Assembly (NCBI GenBank): GCA_018400335.1
Contig: JAGYMT010000021.1
Location: 1-12,173 of the forward strand
Reading direction: 5' to 3'
Source: Kiritimatiellia bacterium
GTDB taxonomy: Bacteria; Verrucomicrobiota; Kiritimatiellia; JAAZAB01
Length of the DNA stretch: 12,173 nucleotides
Every line of letters starts with the position of its first letter. Within the stretch, counting starts at the first letter, position 1. The notes beneath the pieces were generated by a model. That model saw only the letters and a list, made by a program, of their open reading frames with translations, had not been told where the DNA came from and did not search any database. A program made the position numbers and the translations under genes. This document shows positions 6,424 through 12,173 of the stretch, piece by piece.

Positions 6424-6474
6424 AAAAACCCGCCTCACGACATGTTCACACTTGTTTAAGTGTGAACAGGAGGC
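6424..6474 (-). terminator. Hairpin terminator of the ArsR-type gene, built around an operator copy
   Basis: Read on the minus strand 34 bases after the ArsR-type stop, GCCTC (6474-6470) and GAGGC (6436-6432) enclose an 11-bp stem with a 4-base loop. The stem is TGTTCACACTT paired with AAGTGTGAACA. It is followed by GGGTTTTT (T run at 6428-6424). This has the layout of an intrinsic terminator. On the plus strand it lies about 70 bases after the acetate-kinase-like gene but is followed only by TTTCTCC, so it may stop that transcript less well. The inner stem is the same sequence as the two operators at the gene's promoter. Confidence 0.5.
6443..6468. promoter_or_regulatory. Operator copy 1 (CACACTT-N4-AAGTGTG), 3' of the regulator gene
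   Basis: TGTTCACACTT (6443-6453), centre GTTT, AAGTGTGAACA (6458-6468): a perfect inverted repeat with 11-bp arms. The same core occurs at 7093-7110 and 7171-7188 with centre AAAC, that is, in the reverse orientation. Finding it between two convergent genes is unusual for a plain operator; it could support a repression loop or act as a roadblock or terminator. Confidence 0.6.
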
Positions 6475-6507
6475 ACTTTCTCCGACAACATTAACAGCTG
6501 CGGCAAA

Positions 6508-7089
6508 CTACACAAGCCTGTATCGGGGTTCGGAGAGAATTTTGATCAATGCCCGGCTGAAATCATCGGAAGGAGTTGTTATGCGCCAAAGCTTTTTTTC
6601 CAGTGACACAAATCCGCGCTTCTGCAATTTTATAAGATGCCTTCTCAGAGCAGGCCGGGAAATCCGGGACTGAAACACAAGATGCTTACAACTGAGCCGA
6701 CCCTTGAATATCAGGGCACGGCATATTGTTATTCTGCGAGGATGTGTAAAAGCCGTTGCTTGCCGACAAAGCACATCCAACGGACTTCTGTTATGTGTGA
6801 ATACCTTGCTTATCGCGACTGTAAGCTGCCTCGTCCAGGAAATTGACTCGTTGGGAGAAACCGAATAAAAGATCGAGGTACCCTCTCTGCATGATGCAAG
6901 AATGCCCCGTGCATTTAAAGCGCGCAGAGAAATGCTCGCCATTGGAACACTTATGTCATGGCGAGTCGCAACTTCGGAAACACTCCGACCTGGATTCTTT
7001 ATGAGATCTCGCACAATCTCCAATCGCGTTCGATCGGCCAGAGTGCGACAAGTGCGCCATAAAGTAGGATGAAGTCCGCCCTCGCTCAT
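6508..7089 (-). CDS. ArsR-type transcription regulator with two winged-helix domains in one chain
   Basis: A 193-residue protein. The N-terminal domain (about 5-80) is a good ArsR/SmtB-like winged helix: 'RTLADRTRLEIVRDL', then 'SVSEVATRHDISVPMASISL' with the recognition helix at about 47-60, and a wing ending 'GTSIFYSV'. The second domain (about 104-185) repeats the plan: 'THPRRITICRALIFKG', then 'SRPALRRHLIKLQKRGFVSL'. A covalent tandem may act as a built-in dimer. No cysteine-rich metal site is obvious, so the signal is unknown. The start at 7089 is chosen because the upstream open frame (to 7230) translates both copies of the operator and is clearly non-coding. Two operators lie at its own promoter and a third in its terminator, so autorepression is very likely. 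The divergent YjbQ-ATPase genes may also be targets. The region is more AT-rich than its neighbours. Confidence 0.85.
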   Translation of the reverse strand: MSEGGLHPTLWRTCRTLADRTRLEIVRDLIKNPGRSVSEVATRHDISVPMASISLRALNARGILASCREGTSIFYSVSPNESISWTRQLTVAISKVFTHNRSPLDVLCRQATAFTHPRRITICRALIFKGRLSCKHLVFQSRISRPALRRHLIKLQKRGFVSLEKKLWRITTPSDDFSRALIKILSEPRYRLV

Positions 7090-7115
7090 GTTCACACTTA
7101 AACAAGTGTGGACAT
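7088..7115. promoter_or_regulatory. Operator copy 2, overlapping the ArsR-type start codon
   Basis: Arms ATGTTCACACTT (7088-7099) and AAGTGTGGACAT (7104-7115) with centre AAAC form a 12-bp inverted repeat with one mismatch. The left end includes two bases of the gene's start codon. A protein bound here would cover the -10 region and translation start of the ArsR-type gene. Confidence 0.75.
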
Positions 7116-7124
7116 AAATGTCAA
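7098..7124 (-). promoter_or_regulatory. Candidate promoter of the ArsR-type gene, possibly leaderless
   Basis: On the minus strand TTGACA (7124-7119) is a perfect -35, followed 17 bases later by a weak -10 (TTAAGT) inside operator copy 2. The transcript would then begin at or within a few bases of the ATG at 7089. No ribosome-binding site is visible, which would agree with a leaderless message. The -35 is good; the -10 is poor. Confidence 0.4.
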
Positions 7125-7168
7125 CGTGAAACATCCGCCACTCTTTTGCAAGTGGCTTGCTTATCATT

Positions 7169-7190
7169 TCCACACTTAAACAAGTGTGAA
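7169..7190. promoter_or_regulatory. Operator copy 3, in the divergent region
   Basis: CACACTT (7171-7177), AAAC, AAGTGTG (7182-7188): the same core as copy 2, in the same orientation. The flanks extend the symmetry by one or two bases, less than in the other copies. The centre is 78 bp from that of copy 2 and about 160 bp from the YjbQ start, so it could serve cooperative autorepression or control of the rightward operon. Confidence 0.7.
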
Positions 7191-7274
7191 AACCTGCTTT
7201 TCTTTCCAGAACGGATTGAGACCGCGACACACAGGCTGTTCAGTTCTCCGAAACACCAGCTCAGATTATTCACT

Positions 7275-7289
7275 CGCAGACAGTCTGCG
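7275..7289. promoter_or_regulatory. 15-bp palindrome upstream of YjbQ
   Basis: CGCAGACAGTCTGCG is a perfect inverted repeat with 7-bp arms about one central base, 60 bases before the YjbQ start. It differs from the CACACTT operators. It could be a binding site for another regulator; a chance palindrome cannot be excluded. Confidence 0.35.
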
Positions 7290-7349
7290 CCACAAAGTCA
7301 GAACGACGGACTTGATCCGCCAGCGGATTTATTGTACTAACATACTGAT

Positions 7350-7772
7350 ATGACATACCAGCGGACAATCCAGTTGAGCACCGGCGGCCATGGCTCGATC
7401 CATGATATAACGGATAAGGTCACGGAGATTGTGAAAGATTCGGGTGTCGTTACCGGACTGGTGAATATCTTCAATGTCGGCAGCACGGCGATAGTCGGAA
7501 CGATCGAGTTCGAGCCGGGCCTCGAAAAGGATATTTCATCCTGCCTCGACCGCCTGATCCCGCCAAGCCGCGACTACGGCCACGAACAGAGATGGCACGA
7601 CGGCAACGGGCACTCGCACCTGCAGGCAACGCTCATGGGCCCGTCGCTCACCTTGCCGGTCGCGGACGGACAGCCCGCGCTGGGCACTTGGCAACAGATA
7701 TTCCATCTGGAGTGCGACGTGAAACCGCGCGCACGCGAGATCGTGGTGACGGTGCAGGGAGAAAGTCGGTGA
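7350..7772 (+). CDS. YjbQ-family (UPF0047) protein, archaeal-type variant
   Basis: A 140-residue single-domain protein. The family signature fills the C-terminal half: DGNGHSHLQATLMGPSLTLP (84-103), then 'VADGQPALGTWQQIFHLECD', then a terminal strand 'REIVVTVQG'. The N-terminal half has 'GLVNIFNVGSTAIVGTIEFE', which corresponds to the HTTA loop of Escherichia coli-type YjbQ; a GST version of this loop is usual in a subfamily common in archaea. His88 and His90 remain as likely ligand residues. E. coli YjbQ has weak thiamine-phosphate synthase activity, but the true role of the family is unsettled. The ATG at 7350 lacks a clear ribosome-binding site. It is translationally coupled to the next gene by a GTGA overlap, so the two proteins probably work together. 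Confidence 0.9.
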   Translation: MTYQRTIQLSTGGHGSIHDITDKVTEIVKDSGVVTGLVNIFNVGSTAIVGTIEFEPGLEKDISSCLDRLIPPSRDYGHEQRWHDGNGHSHLQATLMGPSLTLPVADGQPALGTWQQIFHLECDVKPRAREIVVTVQGESR

Positions 7773-8524
7773 CGGGCAATGACATCGCGGAGCACTGCGC
7801 CGAAATCGAGCGCTCCAACCAGCGCGGCGGACGCAATCTCTCCATTGTTGACCTGATCGAAGCCGGAACACTCAGCGCGGACGCTGCCGCCTACTCGCTC
7901 GCTGCGATAGGCGCCGGCGCTTCGTTCATGGTCGGCGCGCTGCCGGGCGGCGCCGGGAAGACCACGGTCATGGGCGCGCTGCTCAACATGGTTCCGAACG
8001 ATGTTCCGCTTGCGACGGCCGACGGCGCGTCGGCAATCAAACGCGGCCTGGCCGGGACCGGCAGACGCTGCTGGATCTGCCACGAGATAGGAGCGGGCGA
8101 CTATTACGCCTACCTCTGGGGCGAACCCTTGCGGCAATATTTCAAATTGCCCTCCGCGGGCCACATGCTGGCAACTAACCTGCACGCGGACTTCTACGAA
8201 CAGGCGCGCGATCAGGTGACAGTTGAGAACGGCGTTCCGGAAGAGCATTTCAGGCGCATCAACCTCATTTACTTCCTCGATGTCCGGAGAAGAGGTGGAC
8301 TTGTCCAGAGACAGGTGAACGCGATATGGGAAAGCGATGGGATCGGCGGACACCGACAGGTTTTCGGTGCGGGCATCAAGAGCGAGCCGGGCTCAAATTC
8401 GGCGCTCGTGTCGGAGAGGGACATGGACTCCGCGCGAAGAATTATCAAGTTGCTGATCGACACCGGCTCGCGCACGATTGAGGAAGTGCGCCTGGAATTG
8501 GTTCGGCTGCGTGGCGCGGGTTGA
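7769..8524 (+). CDS. Compact secretion-ATPase-like P-loop NTPase (PulE/VirB11-type core)
   Basis: A 251-residue protein starting at GTG 7769, which overlaps the YjbQ TGA (GTGA) and has AGGGAGA just upstream. The Walker A motif is GALPGGAGKTT (56-66, Lys64). A Walker B-like strand 'CWICHEIGAGDYYAYL' (101-116) sits where secretion ATPases have 'GEIRDxET'. 'SAGHMLATNLHAD' (129-141) matches their 'TGHLVLSTLHTND' histidine box. It lacks the N-terminal domain and zinc-binding Cys cluster of PilB/PulE, and no pilus or secretion genes are nearby. It is therefore best read as a stand-alone ATPase of this fold, not as part of a secretion machine. The C-terminal segment (about 160-250) has two charged helices. 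The pairing with YjbQ suggests an ATP-driven step in the same unknown process. I do not recognise a characterised orthologue. Confidence 0.75.
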   Translation: MTGNDIAEHCAEIERSNQRGGRNLSIVDLIEAGTLSADAAAYSLAAIGAGASFMVGALPGGAGKTTVMGALLNMVPNDVPLATADGASAIKRGLAGTGRRCWICHEIGAGDYYAYLWGEPLRQYFKLPSAGHMLATNLHADFYEQARDQVTVENGVPEEHFRRINLIYFLDVRRRGGLVQRQVNAIWESDGIGGHRQVFGAGIKSEPGSNSALVSERDMDSARRIIKLLIDTGSRTIEEVRLELVRLRGAG

Positions 8525-8673
8525 TGCAAGACCCGGCGCTAATGAATTGATCTCGAACGTCTGTCGGCAAGTGCTTCGCGCATTTTCAGGGCCTCAAGCC
8601 ATTCGTGGCATTCACGGTGAATGCCGCCCATCCCTCCTAATGCGTGCGGACAGGCAACCCAACATAATTACCA
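8525..8673. other. Convergent intergenic region with a 19-bp palindrome
   Basis: These 149 bases separate the convergent ATPase and symporter genes. GGCATTCAC (8607-8615), one G, GTGAATGCC (8617-8625) is a perfect inverted repeat with 9-bp arms. There is no T run after it on either strand, so a standard intrinsic terminator is not supported. The motif may belong to a dispersed intergenic repeat. Confidence 0.45.
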
Positions 8674-10131
8674 CTATTTCGAACAGGTGGTGACGCGATC
8701 CCTGGAATCCCTCAGCGCCAGTCCGAGACAGCCGGCGAGCAGCAGCGTGCCGCCGAAATTGACGAAGGCGTAGTAGTGAAGAGCCAGTCCCTTCACGAAG
8801 AAGCTGGCATACATGCTCCACGCAACACCCAGCAGTCCGCCGATGAACACGCCCCTGCTTGAAAGGCGCAACCCCCTAATCCAGCCGAGCACGAAGAGCG
8901 CGAGGATCGGGCTTCCGAGAGCATTGACGATCTTATTGGACACCTCGAATATTGTTCCGAACCGGCGGACGACAACCGTCATCAGCACAGCGAGCAAAAG
9001 CAGCAGAATCGTCACCTGCCTCACGAGCCTCACTACAGCCGCATCCGGCGCGCCGACACCCGGGCGGGACACGAAATCCGTGATGACCGAAGTGGCGCAG
9101 GAGTGCATCGCCGAATCGAGGCTTGACATTACCGATGCAAACAAGCCGGCGACTATCAAGCCGACGACGCCGTTTGGAAGCGACGCTATGAATTGTCCCA
9201 GGAACTTTCCGGTTCCGCGCGCTCCGGCCGCGGGCATCATCTGATCTCCCACAGCCAGCCCGAGAAATGTCAAGGCCACCAACGCGATGGCGAGCAGTAC
9301 GATATTCAAGGCGAAGCCTATCTGGGCGTCGCGAAGCGATCTGGCGGCGAAATATCGCTGAACCACCACCTGATCAACCCCATACCTCGTGAGAAAGACT
9401 ACAGTGCCCCCTATCATACAGCTCCAGAAAGACATACGCAGAAAAGGATCGAGGCTCCACATGCTCTCATCGTAGGGAACGAAAGGCCGCAGCCGCCCCG
9501 CGTCAACCGCGTGCTGCAAGATGCCGGCCGCATCCTGATTCCGAACGACAAGAAAAAGGGCCGTAATGATACCAGCACTTATTACAAGAAACTGGAGAAC
9601 GTCGGTTTTTATGATCGCCCTGAGCCCGCCCGCCGCGGTGTAGATGACGCTGGCAAGCGAACAAATCAGGACGATCAACCAGAATGACAATCCCGTTGCC
9701 GCGCCGATAACCGCGCCCGCGGCATAAAGAACAATGCACATCCAGGCGACCCGCCACAGGATGAACACCGCCGCTGTCAACCGGCGCACGCGCGAATCGA
9801 ATCTGCGCTCCATGAACTCATAGGCGCTCACGGGCTGGAACCTGTGGTAGAAAGGTATGATCGCGAAGCAGGTAATCGCGCCCGCGAGAACGAGCGCCGG
9901 GAACACCAGCCATACGTAGAGCCCGTGCCTGAGCGCCTCCTCGGGAAAAGCCGTGAAATTTACTACGCTGAAAGCAGTGGCCATCACCGACAGCCCCATC
10001 GGCCACCATTTCACCGACCGGCCCGCAATGGAAAAATCCTCGAACCCGCGCCGACGCGCCTTGAACAGCAGGCCTGCGGCCATTGTGGCCAGAAGGTAGC
10101 CGATCAATATGATGTAGTCCAGTGTGCTCAT
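8674..10131 (-). CDS. Sodium:solute symporter (SSS family)
   Basis: A 485-residue integral membrane protein with about 13 hydrophobic helices. Family features: an N-terminal helix followed by 'FEDFSIAGRSVKWW' and 'GLSVMATAFS'; 'EFMERRFDSRVRRL' in the loop after the third helix; 'GGLRAIIKTDVLQF'; 'RYGVDQVVVQRYFAARSLRDAQ'; and 'GLFASVMSSLDSAMHSCATS', the helix containing the conserved Ser-Ser-x-Asp-Ser of the sodium site. It imports a small solute with sodium. SSS members carry sugars, sialic acid, amino acids, nucleobases and more, so the substrate cannot be read from sequence. It lies 106 bases downstream of the GH71/GH99-like gene on the same strand, which suggests a sugar or glycan fragment. 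There is no good ribosome-binding site before the ATG at 10131, though the start matches the usual N-terminus. Confidence 0.92.
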   Translation of the reverse strand: MSTLDYIILIGYLLATMAAGLLFKARRRGFEDFSIAGRSVKWWPMGLSVMATAFSVVNFTAFPEEALRHGLYVWLVFPALVLAGAITCFAIIPFYHRFQPVSAYEFMERRFDSRVRRLTAAVFILWRVAWMCIVLYAAGAVIGAATGLSFWLIVLICSLASVIYTAAGGLRAIIKTDVLQFLVISAGIITALFLVVRNQDAAGILQHAVDAGRLRPFVPYDESMWSLDPFLRMSFWSCMIGGTVVFLTRYGVDQVVVQRYFAARSLRDAQIGFALNIVLLAIALVALTFLGLAVGDQMMPAAGARGTGKFLGQFIASLPNGVVGLIVAGLFASVMSSLDSAMHSCATSVITDFVSRPGVGAPDAAVVRLVRQVTILLLLLAVLMTVVVRRFGTIFEVSNKIVNALGSPILALFVLGWIRGLRLSSRGVFIGGLLGVAWSMYASFFVKGLALHYYAFVNFGGTLLLAGCLGLALRDSRDRVTTCSK

Positions 10132-10237
10132 AGCGCCAAATCAGAAGCATCTCGGCGATTGAGAACGTTACGCTCCGCAACGATTAATGATCGTACCCAT
10201 TAAGAAACGTCCCCAATGAGCCCCACTGGCAAGCTGT
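10132..10237. other. Gap between hydrolase and symporter genes
   Basis: A stretch of 106 bases with no clear gene, terminator or promoter. A short near-palindrome around CGATTAATGATCG (10180-10192) is the only structure noticed. Co-transcription of the flanking genes remains likely. Confidence 0.4.
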
Positions 10238-11908
10238 TCAGGCTTGCCGAAACAGATAACTGAACCGTCCTCGCGGAGCCGCGTCGCCGTTGACATAGAA
10301 ATCCATCACGTCGCCTTCCGCCTGCATATTATCCGACCACTTGAATTCAAAGCTCAGCGGCTTGCTCCGATCCTTCAAGCCCAGGGCAGTCAGCGGGATC
10401 GCCAAGTGCAGCCGGTTGCCCTCCGCCCGGTATGACACATGGGCAGTTTCCCGCCAGTTCCAGCCGCCGGACGATCCCTCCAGCAGCGTCGTCCCGGCAT
10501 CAACGATCTTCCGGTTAACGACGTAGTTGAATCCTTTCCAGCCGGTGGACGGATTGCCGTCGCTATTGATAAACAGCAGCATCCAGTTCCGGTCGGTATG
10601 CGGCGTGAGCGGCTTCACCGTCTGGGCATAAAAATACACGCAGCCCTTATCCGCCGCCACTTTCAGCACTTGGAATTCATTGCGGCCTGTGCGATTTACA
10701 TAGCGCCCAGCGCCGTCATATCCGGCATGATCCCGCGGCGCGGCATCGCCCGTATATTCCCGGTATTCGGGCGCGACCTGCGCCCACTGATCCATGGGCC
10801 CTTCCATCGCAATCGTCCACTGGCGGTCGGCCGCGTGCGGCGCGGCAACCCCCTTGTATCTCCGGATGAAATCGCAGAGCTGGATGTAGTAGCTGTCCCC
10901 ATACCCGCCCCTCATCGGCTCGATGTCACGGCTGTATTCCTCGCTAAACTCATCCCTGAACAGGATATCGTGTTTTTGTTCGAACGCCTCCCGTCCGAAC
11001 CGTTGCGCGATCCACTCGTTGAACTGCGTCACCAGCACCAGCGGCGGGTCCTCCGTCAAAGCCCGTTGCCACTGCTCCGCGAAGCAGAACCCGTGCTTAA
11101 CCGCATCCGGACGTTGATCGCGCGCGCCGGCGTGCCAGCTCCGACCCGCCACCGGTTCGCCAAACCAGCCCTCGCTCATGGAGTACATCGGAACACTCAC
11201 TGAAACCGAAACCGCCTCTTTTTGTCCAACGGCATTGTGAGCGACAACCTGCGGATATTCCTGGCACCAGGGCCACTCGTTTGGTCCCTGGGGATTCCAC
11301 CAGATCGGCTTACGGCAGGTGAAGAAGCTGCGCATTTCATCCGATGCGGCCAAAGCCGGATCAGCGACAATCAGCGGCTTCCCGTCCCAACGAAACCACA
11401 AGTCGGAAAACAAGCCCGATTTATAAAGATCTGTATACACCTCGTTGAATGAAGGCCCGCCGTTCTGGCCGGGCCGGCAGTAGAACGCGATTGCAGGCGC
11501 CGCAAAACCCTGCCCGCGCAGCTCGCGCAAAATCGCGAACAGCTGCATATAAATGGCCTTGTAGGTGTAGTTATTGGTCACATCGAAGAAGAGCACGTCC
11601 ACCTGCGCATCGATCAGCATCTGCATGTGCCGGCGCATCACCCACTCGTCGCTGGACAGATAATATCCGAACAGGGGCTCCCCCCAGTGATGGAACACCT
11701 CGGCCGGTCCCCACAGCGGGCAGGTCGGCCGCGTCATGGCATCGGGGTGATCGCCCAGTATTTTCGTAATGTCCCATGGGCCGATGGTGCCATGCTGGCC
11801 AAGCCACAAATAGTAGAACATCCCCACATAGCGCCCGGCCCTCGGACCTCCGGCCTTGTCGTGCGCAATCAGCGTTCGGCCCAAATCATCGGTGGCATTG
11901 AGATTCAT
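10238..11908 (-). CDS. GH71/GH99-like glycoside hydrolase with C-terminal CBM9/DOMON-like domain
   Basis: A 556-residue protein. It starts at ATG 11908, six bases after AGGAGAA. Residues about 25-350 look like the (beta/alpha)8 catalytic domain of the GH71/GH99-like group: 'RYVGMFYYLWLGQHG' at the first strand, 'QVDVLFFDVTNNYTY' (102-116) at a strand end, 'GKPLIVADPAL', and 'LVLVTQFNEWIAQRFG' (292-305), which corresponds to the NEW strand carrying a putative catalytic Glu (Glu298). Residues about 360-556 look like a beta-sandwich similar to CBM9/DOMON: 'NWMLLFINSDGNPSTGW', 'YRAEGNRLHLAIPL', 'LSFEFKWSDNMQAEGDVMDF'. There is no signal peptide, so it acts in the cytoplasm or is a degradation step after import. 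The symporter downstream fits uptake of the substrate or product. Known relatives include endo-alpha-mannosidases, but the substrate here is not predictable. Confidence 0.8.
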   Translation of the reverse strand: MNLNATDDLGRTLIAHDKAGGPRAGRYVGMFYYLWLGQHGTIGPWDITKILGDHPDAMTRPTCPLWGPAEVFHHWGEPLFGYYLSSDEWVMRRHMQMLIDAQVDVLFFDVTNNYTYKAIYMQLFAILRELRGQGFAAPAIAFYCRPGQNGGPSFNEVYTDLYKSGLFSDLWFRWDGKPLIVADPALAASDEMRSFFTCRKPIWWNPQGPNEWPWCQEYPQVVAHNAVGQKEAVSVSVSVPMYSMSEGWFGEPVAGRSWHAGARDQRPDAVKHGFCFAEQWQRALTEDPPLVLVTQFNEWIAQRFGREAFEQKHDILFRDEFSEEYSRDIEPMRGGYGDSYYIQLCDFIRRYKGVAAPHAADRQWTIAMEGPMDQWAQVAPEYREYTGDAAPRDHAGYDGAGRYVNRTGRNEFQVLKVAADKGCVYFYAQTVKPLTPHTDRNWMLLFINSDGNPSTGWKGFNYVVNRKIVDAGTTLLEGSSGGWNWRETAHVSYRAEGNRLHLAIPLTALGLKDRSKPLSFEFKWSDNMQAEGDVMDFYVNGDAAPRGRFSYLFRQA

Positions 11909-11917
11909 GTTATTCTC

Positions 11918-12173
11918 CTAGCGAGTCGTAATAATAGTGCCCGCCGGGGGGATGTCGCCCCAGACAATAGTTGCCCACGCCCCCCGTTCGCGGGGTAACT
12001 CGTATCTGCAAGGCCATTGGTGACAGACGTCGCGCCCGTCCATGAATAACAGACGCGGACATGCATCCACCGGAATCGGGGTAGACGAGCGTTTGTCCTC
12101 CTCCGACGGATCTCTGACATGGTTGGCATCGTGCAGAATCCGAAAGAACATGTCAAGCGCAAGAAAGCCCTGC
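11918..12173 (-). CDS. C-terminal part of an unidentified CDS
   Basis: An open frame runs from the right edge to TAG at 11920-11918, giving about 84 residues: QGFLALDMFFRILHDANHVR at the edge, then a linker rich in Asp, Ser and Pro, 'CPRLLFMDGRDVCHQW', and a C-terminus 'WGDIPPAGTIITTR'. The stop is nine bases before the next ATG, with the AGGAG between them, so the gene is almost certainly co-transcribed with the hydrolase. I do not recognise the family. A helix followed by strands could be the end of many sugar-related proteins, and I make no functional call. An overlapping frame of similar length (11905-12162) has a composition rich in Arg, Ser and Thr that is typical of a shadow. Confidence 0.6.
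   Translation of the reverse strand, partial: QGFLALDMFFRILHDANHVRDPSEEDKRSSTPIPVDACPRLLFMDGRDVCHQWPCRYELPRERGAWATIVWGDIPPAGTIITTR

Noticed and set aside
6365..6430. Terminator directly after the acetate-kinase-like gene
   Set aside because: Only a weak CATTC/GAATG stem followed by A residues (6412-6428) is present, which does not make a plus-strand terminator; the operator hairpin just downstream is the better candidate.
6452..6673. 73-residue plus-strand ORF in the convergent region
   Set aside because: It begins inside the operator hairpin and overlaps the regulator gene antisense; no protein features are seen.
7090..7230. Extended N-terminus of the ArsR-type regulator (start at 7230)
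   Set aside because: The extra residues contain the same His-Thr-Cys-Leu-Ser-Val string twice because they translate two copies of the operator; the family domain starts just after the ATG at 7089.
7592..7768. N-terminal extension of the P-loop ATPase inside YjbQ
   Set aside because: This stretch is an out-of-frame reading of the strongly conserved YjbQ C-terminus; GTG at 7769 overlaps the YjbQ stop and has a ribosome-binding site.
7574..8353. 259-residue minus-strand ORF opposite YjbQ and the ATPase
   Set aside because: It is antisense to two recognisable families and has no recognisable domain of its own.
8813..9687. Two plus-strand ORFs (143 and 164 residues) opposite the symporter
   Set aside because: They are antisense to a 13-helix symporter with family motifs throughout; their content is low-complexity and hydrophilic.
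10439..11203. 254-residue plus-strand ORF opposite the GH71/GH99-like gene
   Set aside because: It is antisense to a gene with clear motifs and a good ribosome-binding site, with the Arg/Pro-rich composition typical of a high-GC shadow frame.

Overview
The window looks like ordinary chromosomal DNA of a bacterium, with no phage, transposon or CRISPR hallmark. The gene content (a cytoplasmic GH71/GH99-like hydrolase beside a sodium:solute symporter, an archaeal-type YjbQ, a regulator with two winged-helix domains, and small signalling proteins of the rhodanese/cyclic-nucleotide-binding kind) would suit a PVC-group bacterium such as Lentisphaerae, Kiritimatiellota or a relative. This is a guess from style: no rRNA or other taxonomic marker is present.

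Layout. (A) 1-2468, minus strand: a signalling-type operon. In transcription order it has a protein with two cyclic-nucleotide-binding domains and a rhodanese domain, a 229-residue protein of unrecognised family, a coiled-coil protein whose reading frame is broken at a run of eight A, and the start of a short protein that may be roadblock/LC7-like and runs off the left edge. (B) 2469-2790: a divergent intergenic region with an inverted TTCAG repeat cluster, a perfect 16-bp palindrome inside a plausible promoter, and a second inverted repeat. (C) 2791-6364, plus strand: an M20 amidohydrolase overlapping an acetate kinase, followed by a second acetate-kinase-like protein that has lost most catalytic residues. 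(D) 6365-7349: a single-chain, double winged-helix ArsR-type repressor on the minus strand, with three copies of one operator (CACACTT-N4-AAGTGTG): one touching its start codon, one about 78 bp further upstream, and one inside a terminator-like hairpin at its 3' end. (E) 7350-8524, plus strand: a YjbQ-family gene translationally coupled (GTGA overlap) to a compact secretion-ATPase-like P-loop protein. (F) 8674-12173, minus strand: the end of an unidentified gene, a GH71/GH99-like hydrolase with a C-terminal carbohydrate-binding-like domain, and an SSS symporter, read as a glycan or sugar uptake and degradation operon.

Most interesting points: the M20/acetate kinase/pseudo-acetate kinase operon, whose first member lacks the usual dimerisation-domain histidine and whose third member appears catalytically dead; the self-contained repressor with its three operators; the uncharacterised YjbQ-ATPase pair; and the A8 frameshift that may be an assembly error or a slippage site.
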